The notes under the pieces were generated by a model. It had not been told where the DNA came from. It ran no database searches and saw nothing but the letters and a program-made list of their open reading frames with translations. A stretch of 64,000 bases of DNA from Pyrenula massariospora (taxonomy: Eukaryota > Ascomycota > Eurotiomycetes > Pyrenulales > Pyrenulaceae), in NCBI GenBank assembly GCA_021030905.1, contig JAGFMI010000005.1:1178001-1242000 (forward strand), given 5' to 3'. The translations under genes were made by a program, and so were the position numbers. Of this stretch, positions 58,690 to 64,000 are shown in pieces; position 1 is the stretch's first letter, and each line of letters begins with the position of its first letter.

Positions 58690-60771
58690 TCATTGTATAA
58701 TACCTGGGAGTTCAATAGATCCCCAATCAATATCCCAGTTCCAAGTTTCTTCGAAGAGTGGTTGGCTGAAACTATTTGCGCTCTCCTCATTCTGAACAAG
58801 TTGGGAGGCTGTGATGCTTGTGTGATCTGTCCTGTCAGCTGTACGACAATCAGTAGCCTCTTCTATACTCACTTTGAATTGGCTGTTCATTTAACTGATC
58901 TATTGAAAGCTTTCTCCACCACCAAATGCAATCAAATACGACGCTCATTGACAGGCGGTTTCCGACCTGTAAGGATCGAATGTAGCCGCCGTAGCCATCT
59001 CTGTAGATCTTTTGGCTTGACCATAGCCTAGATAGAATCTCGGACATCTTGGCAGGGACGTCGTTGTTCACAACAGAAATGCTCTTGCAGAGATTGATGG
59101 CCGAGAAAAGTACTCTTGTCTGATCCTCCTCCCCGAAGTTTGTTGATGGATAACTCTTGAGCAATCTGACAAGAGTACAGGCAGCGAGCAAAATGCCATG
59201 AAAGACGTATTCAGGGCAATGCAAAGAAATTTGGAATTTCACGTCGAGCTCGTTTATCACATCCATTGTCGCGATAGCGGCATTGGAGAGCTGAGTCAGA
59301 TCAATATGATCTGGCTCGCTCAGCGTCGTTAGAAAAGCCAAGCACCGAATTTGCAGACGAGCAATCGCGAGACGCAGCTTGCTTAAGGGGCCTGGTTGAT
59401 GGTAAGTGATCACAACATGGCATAATGAGGGAACGGTGAGCCAGACATTCCAGATCAACACTGTCATTCAGGTAGAGGAGCTCGGCTTCGAAAGCGGTGA
59501 TAAGACCGTTGAGTGTTTTATTACGACTCTTTAGGTCGGTCTCTAAGTCCAGATCGGAGACAACACGATGTGCTTTCGTAATAATGCCCATGATGCGGCC
59601 TTCAAGCACGATCCAGCTTGGCAATGTTGGACAACACCCGGTTCCCCCTGAGAGGTGACGGGATGCAAGTACATCGTTGATGGGGTACCCGTTCGTAGCC
59701 ATTGCACTAATGCTTGTAGTAAGCTTCTGCTTGTTCAAGTTGGTCTTGCTCACCTTTGGTTCGAAATAAGAGCATAAGCCCAGAGTTTCTCGCCTCGAGC
59801 TATGTCTGGGGCCGAGTCGGATTTACCTGGGAAGATCGCGGGTAAACTCAAGCAACGGTGCATACCAGCCTCCAAGGTCAGTGTTACCACGGCGCTGCTG
59901 ATTGTGAAATAAAGGCTTCTGTAGAAAGGTTTGTCGGTTGACAAATGCCATGTACACATGAGAAGGAACGCTTCAATAATGGGTAATGGAGAACTAGTGC
60001 GACTAGGACACAGCGATGTTAGGGCTAGAGCCTCCACGTGAGGCGAAAGCGACGAGAACAACGTGGGATCCTCAAGAAATTTCCGAGACCCTATAGCAAC
60101 AATGACCCAAAATTTGAGTGGCGACTCGCGAAATGTTTCGTTTGGGCTTGCATTAGAGGACAGAATAGGAATCAATGTGGTATAATAGCGATCGAATCTC
60201 CTTCAATCAGTAAACCATATCTTTCTAAGCAGAATGAAGAGTTACCGTGCGAAACAAATATTAATCACAGTGGCTCCGACATGGACGTTTCCAAGTGTCC
60301 GCGATACAGTTTCAACTTCGTCTGTGAAAACGGACCTCGAAGGCGCAAGTCCTGTGCTTTCTACATTCAAAGGGGGAGTAGGTGGGATGCTTGATGAGGT
60401 CGATGATGGTTGGATTGGTATGGAGTTGGAGTTTCCAGCAATATTAAGATCGTGGTCAAATAGCGTGTTCTGTGCCCCTGGTTGTGGTCCGAGGTGGTGC
60501 TGAGGAGACCTTGACTGAACATCCTGACTGTTGTCGGGCACGTCCTTCTTTCGTCTTTCCTTGAGAACGATGCACTCGACTTGCTTCTTCAAACACCTGG
60601 AGCATGGACGAGAGTAGTCGAGGAACGCGTCGCACCGCAGCTTGTGTGCTCGGCATTCGTCACAAGCAGGCCTCTTCTCTTCCCGAAGCTTCCGCTTCCT
60701 GCATTTCCATCTCAATTTATAAACAGAAATTCAAGAGGTTGCACTCACCGGAGAGGCGGTCCACTATCCAT
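58690..60771 (-). CDS. Zn2Cys6 transcription factor, likely cluster regulator
   Basis: Nuclear zinc-cluster activator next to CYP505 and an MFS gene. Exons: 60771-60749, 60698-60246, 60200-59754, 59712-59462, 59391-58873 and 58838-58690, in phase; 613 residues. The first exon gives MDSGPPLR, joined to KRKLREEKRPACDECRAHKL and CDAFLDYSRPCSRCLKKQVEC, a complete six-Cys cluster with a basic leader. The middle homology region is recognisable: FWVIVAIGSRKF, IIEAFLLMCTWHLS, SISAMATNGYPINDV, SPLSKLRLAIARLQIRC, then a late VVNNDVPAKMSEIL and RLSMSVVFDCIWWW, which I recall from Leu3/War1-type factors. The acidic/aromatic end (WNWDIDWGSIEL) resembles an activation tip. The last intron is only 34 nt and the GTGTTG donor before exon 5 is weak; both rest on frame and similarity. 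Confidence 0.82.
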
Positions 60772-61327
60772 AATGAGGGCCGATAGAGGCAAGACCTACC
60801 AACAACTTCGGCACATTACCACTAAAGCCCCGAAAGGTTAATGAGTGATCCATGTCTTTCCAAACAACAGTCCTCTGCTGATCCAGGCTACCTTCATATT
60901 CAAACAGACTTGCGATGTTGATTGGCCAGTGGATCCTACAGCTTTCAATGACAACACTAGATAGGCGGATTAGACAGTGTAAGAAACCAATGGCATGGGC
61001 TCGCAAGCATCAGACCCATGATAAAGTTGGACACTGCGCCCCGACAAATTTAGTTGCTATGCATGGAAGCTTGAGCCACTGCAATGGTCAACTTCCAAGG
61101 AGCGTCAACGTCAACATTTGGCGCCCATCTACCTCATTTAAAAACATGATCAGGTTGGACTACATGCTAGGGCGGGATAAATTGAGCCCTAGCCCTAGTT
61201 ACTTAATACAGATGCGGGCTGGGACGCGTCAAGGTAAGAACTGACGCTTGTGAGACACGCCGCGTCATGGCCCCGAGAACCCTTGCTCCATGCATTAGAT
61301 CACTATCGATCTCTTCCTAACCCCGTC
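60772..61327. promoter_or_regulatory. Intergenic, regulator gene promoter side
   Basis: 556 bp between the MFS stop and the regulator start, both minus strand. No recognisable gene; no defined site. Confidence 0.4.
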
Positions 61328-63125
61328 TCACTCTCCTCCAGCCGCAAAAGGGCTCTTGCTTCTCAGCAATGCTCCATACTTCCAGAAGACGAACACGGCC
61401 GGCCATCCAATTCCACAAGCGGCAAACCCCAGAGTTGAATTCCCCCATCCATAGCCAAGTGTATCATAGAGGTCCGTGGCCTGGACATGGTAAGAAAAGC
61501 TGTCAATGTCAGAATCTGGAGACTTACAAACAGCGGAAAACCAAATCCAGCCAACGATCTGAGGACCGTGGCAGCTGCCAGCGCAGACGCAGCATATGTC
61601 GTATACGTTTCAACCAGGTATGTTTGCATGCATCCCATGCACATGATCACGCTCGCAGAGAGAATGAAAACGCCCAGGTTAGGCCAGAGCCAGAACACAG
61701 TGTTTTCGGCAGACCAAGCGTACGTGAAGATACCTACTGGAGCCAGAAGTGCCGACGGTATCATTAGCGGAATGCGAAACTCTGGCTGCCTAACCCCATC
61801 ATTTCGGCTCTTCAGAGCCATGTATATCCGATCTTGGATACGGGCGCCGCACTGCGCTCCTGTGAAAAATCCGAGTCCAGCAGAAACATAGTTCAATCCA
61901 ATTATATGGACGGGCTCGTGGTATTTGTCGGCCCAGAGTCTTGGGTAGGTTGACAGGACCAGGTAAGTAAGACCATACAAGAATGCCATATATACAGCAA
62001 CAAATTGCACTATCGGCTGGGTCGTAATGAGCTTAATCGGTCGCTTTAATGCTACGCGGAGAGCCTTAGTCAGCGATTGATCTCTCTCCCCCCATTCGGT
62101 ACAGAGGTCATTCCTGCCGGCTTCGTCACAGAGCCTTTTCGCCTTCCTGGAGAGAAGGACGCGAGGATAAGTCTCGGAGAGCAGAATTGCCCCAGCAAGT
62201 TGAACAAAGACGTCAGCGATTGACACAGAATAGAAACACCATCGCCAATGGGCATAACGAACGATGAACCCTGCCGCGATAGGCCCAAGTGCTAGGGTTT
62301 CCCATCAGCTCAGAACCGCTACGGAACTATCGCGAAGCACCTACCAGGTCCTAGGAGCGGCATTAGAGTGTATATGCTAATGGCTTTCCCTCGCTCCTCA
62401 GAAGACCACACATCGCTGAGGATTCCTCCTCCAACCTTGCTTGTTAGCGCATGTTTCGCAATAGGCAGATATGCTCACTGCAAGGGGTGCACTACCACCA
62501 AGGCCGCTCAGGAATCGAAATATGATCATCTGTATTGTTGTTTGGCATCCGCCGCAAGCAGTATTGAAAACTACAAAGAACATGTTGGAGATTTGAAGAA
62601 TCACCGTTCGTCCATAGATCTCCGAGAGGGGCCCCAGACATAGTGGTCCAACAGTGAACGCGAGAACATAGATTGATATCAGTAATAGCTCAACAACACC
62701 GTTGTTGATGCTCAAGTCTTGACTAATGGCAGGAAGCGCCGGAGAGATCATAGATGACGAAAGGGGAGCTATGAAGGAGAACGACGATGCGACAAAGGTT
62801 ACGGCCCATTTCCGCCTAAGAGGCCAGTTTCTTGGGTTCTCTGGATCATCAGGTCCGTTCCAGGTAACCTAGTCCTTGTGAGCTTTGTCACTAAGCTTGA
62901 CACAGCTTTCATTACCCAGGTATCGGTCAGATTTCTGTCGTTTGCCTTTTCAATGTCTCCCTCCTTTTTGAGATCAGATGTTATCTCTAGACGCGCTTTT
63001 CCATGCTCATCGATCGTCCGAGCATCTACGCTTCCCGAGACACTCGCGCTCGTCAAGAGTTCGTGATTTGTCCCGCCGGATGGGTCAGGTGCAGTAGACT
63101 GGATACCGTGTCGAAGGTCGACCAT
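61328..63125 (-). CDS. MFS transporter, drug:H+ antiporter DHA1-like
   Basis: Plasma-membrane proton-coupled exporter of the Flr1-like branch. Exons: 63125-62916, 62868-62479, 62435-62345, 62291-61528 and 61480-61328, with introns of 43-53 nt, in phase; 535 residues. After a charged N-terminal tail comes the family mark NGPDDPENPRNWPLRRKWAV, formed at the first splice. The loop 2-3 motif GPLSEIYGRTVIL, then SAPLAV joined to GGGILSDVWSSEERGKAI and GPALGPIAAGFIVRYAHWRW across two more introns, give motif C (antiporter). The last exon provides DLYDTLGYGWGNSTLGF, a usual C-terminal signature. An upstream in-frame ATG at 63158 is possible. Its place next to the regulator and CYP505 suggests export of a cluster substrate or product. 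Confidence 0.92.
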
Positions 63126-63716
63126 AACAGGAAACGAGAGTCTGCTCGCGACGCACATGCAACAGATCCTGGCTTCAACCAAAGAAGGCCAACCCGTAGA
63201 TCATAAACTTTTTACTGAGTCTAAGCTTTCACATTTACTCTGGAATTATACCGCAGGGAATGCGCAGACATGATAACGCCGATGAGTCTATATATATCGC
63301 CGAAAGATATCACCGATGCACAACACAGGCGGCCGAACAAATGACGTTTTGGACTTGCTTTACCATGGCACGAGATTTATTCCCGAGGTCAGTGAATGCC
63401 TTTTGCGAATACATCTCGGCCTTTTCGCTACGCTGTCTTGCTATAGTTTCAATTAGAAGCTGTTCCTTGTAATCTCCTATTCAAGAGCTTAGTTGTGAAA
63501 CGCTTGGCCGTATCTATGCGTAGTCACTTGATGACGCGTCATATCCATTCATATCTCCAGGAATCAACATAAGATAGAGTTGACGTGCAAGAAAATGAGG
63601 GCCACAACGTTGCTTTTTCTCTTTGTTAGTGTCTCTTCAGAGCTTATTTGCAGAGACGAACAAGAACCTTTTCACTTTGCCATGTTTCAATCGCCTTGAA
63701 AGTTTCTTATCACCTC
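63126..63716. promoter_or_regulatory. Divergent promoter region between two MFS genes
   Basis: 591 bp between outward-facing start codons of two transporters; it could allow co-regulation by the adjacent Zn2Cys6 factor. No CGG-type palindrome was firmly identified by eye. Confidence 0.45.
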
Positions 63717-64000
63717 ATGTCCATCGCACCTCTGAATAAAATCATGGAAGAGAAGCAGCATGAAGTCTTACGTACAGAATCTCACGACTTTGTGGACGAC
63801 ACATCTCACGACAAAGATGATATCCAAGACGTTCTCGATGCTCGTATAGAACGCCGGGTGAAATGGAAACTAGATCTTACTATCTTGCCTCTGTTAGCAT
63901 CAATCCAGTTTCTATCTCAATTGGTACAGCCCAACATTCTAAACAGGTCATGGCGAAGCTAATCACCATCATAGGCAAAGTCGGATCTTGGAAATGCTAA
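63717..64000 (+). CDS. MFS transporter, anion:cation symporter (allantoate-permease-like), 5' end only
   Basis: Start of a plasma-membrane carboxylate/vitamin-type permease. Exon 1 is 63717-63923, intron 63924-63974 (GTACAG...CATAG, 51 nt), exon 2 begins at 63975 and runs off the window. The splice gives ERRVKWKLDLTILPLL then SQLAKSDLGNA, the first membrane helix and its exit loop, close to the usual D.R.LP.L...LDKSNLGNA pattern of this family (here AKSDLGNA). A second in-frame ATG at 63744 (MEEKQHEV) is equally good. Only about 77 residues are visible, so substrate and integrity cannot be judged. It is divergent from the DHA1-like transporter. Confidence 0.75.

Overview
This window is nuclear DNA of a filamentous ascomycete (Pezizomycotina). 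The evidence is the many short introns (about 34-130 nt, GT-AG with two GC-AG cases), compact gene spacing, and fungus-specific families: a self-sufficient CYP505 P450, Zn2Cys6 regulators, a Far1/Ste5-type scaffold, Ctk3, LOA1/VPS66 and a DUF7730 protein. I cannot fix the order or species. No rRNA, tRNA, CRISPR array or intact mobile element could be supported.

Left part (1-28.7 kb), mostly conserved housekeeping genes. In order: the 3'-truncated end of a D-amino-acid oxidase (-); a 4 kb gene-poor stretch; pyruvate dehydrogenase E1 alpha (-), divergent from a secreted LPMO-like protein (+); a DUF155/RMND1-family protein (-), divergent from an INO80F/HMG-like chromatin protein (+); mitochondrial ribosomal protein bL12 (+); CTD-kinase subunit Ctk3 (-), divergent from pyrroline-5-carboxylate reductase (+); a RING-RGG-SR protein (+); the acyltransferase LOA1/VPS66 (+); and a large RING-PH-vWA scaffold of the Far1/Ste5 type (-).

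Middle part (28.7-48.5 kb). A gene-poor stretch of about 5.7 kb is followed by a small membrane protein (-), NC2 alpha (-) divergent from a membrane-anchored alpha/beta hydrolase (+), a Zn2Cys6 regulator (+), a single-pass cell-surface protein (+), a DUF7730 protein (+) and an intronless cytochrome P450 (-).

Right part (49-64 kb), accessory in character. A secreted zinc metalloprotease (-) split over ten exons is divergent from a secreted cysteine-containing protein of unknown function (+). Then comes a likely functional cluster: CYP505 fatty-acid hydroxylase/reductase fusion (-), Zn2Cys6 regulator (-), DHA1-type drug-exporter-like MFS protein (-), and the start of an anion:cation-symporter-type MFS protein (+) that runs off the window. 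Enzyme, regulator and two transporters together suggest a small metabolic or detoxification cluster.

Gene models were spliced by hand from splice consensus, reading frame and family similarity recalled from memory. No alignment or search was run. Splice sites described as uncertain should be treated so.
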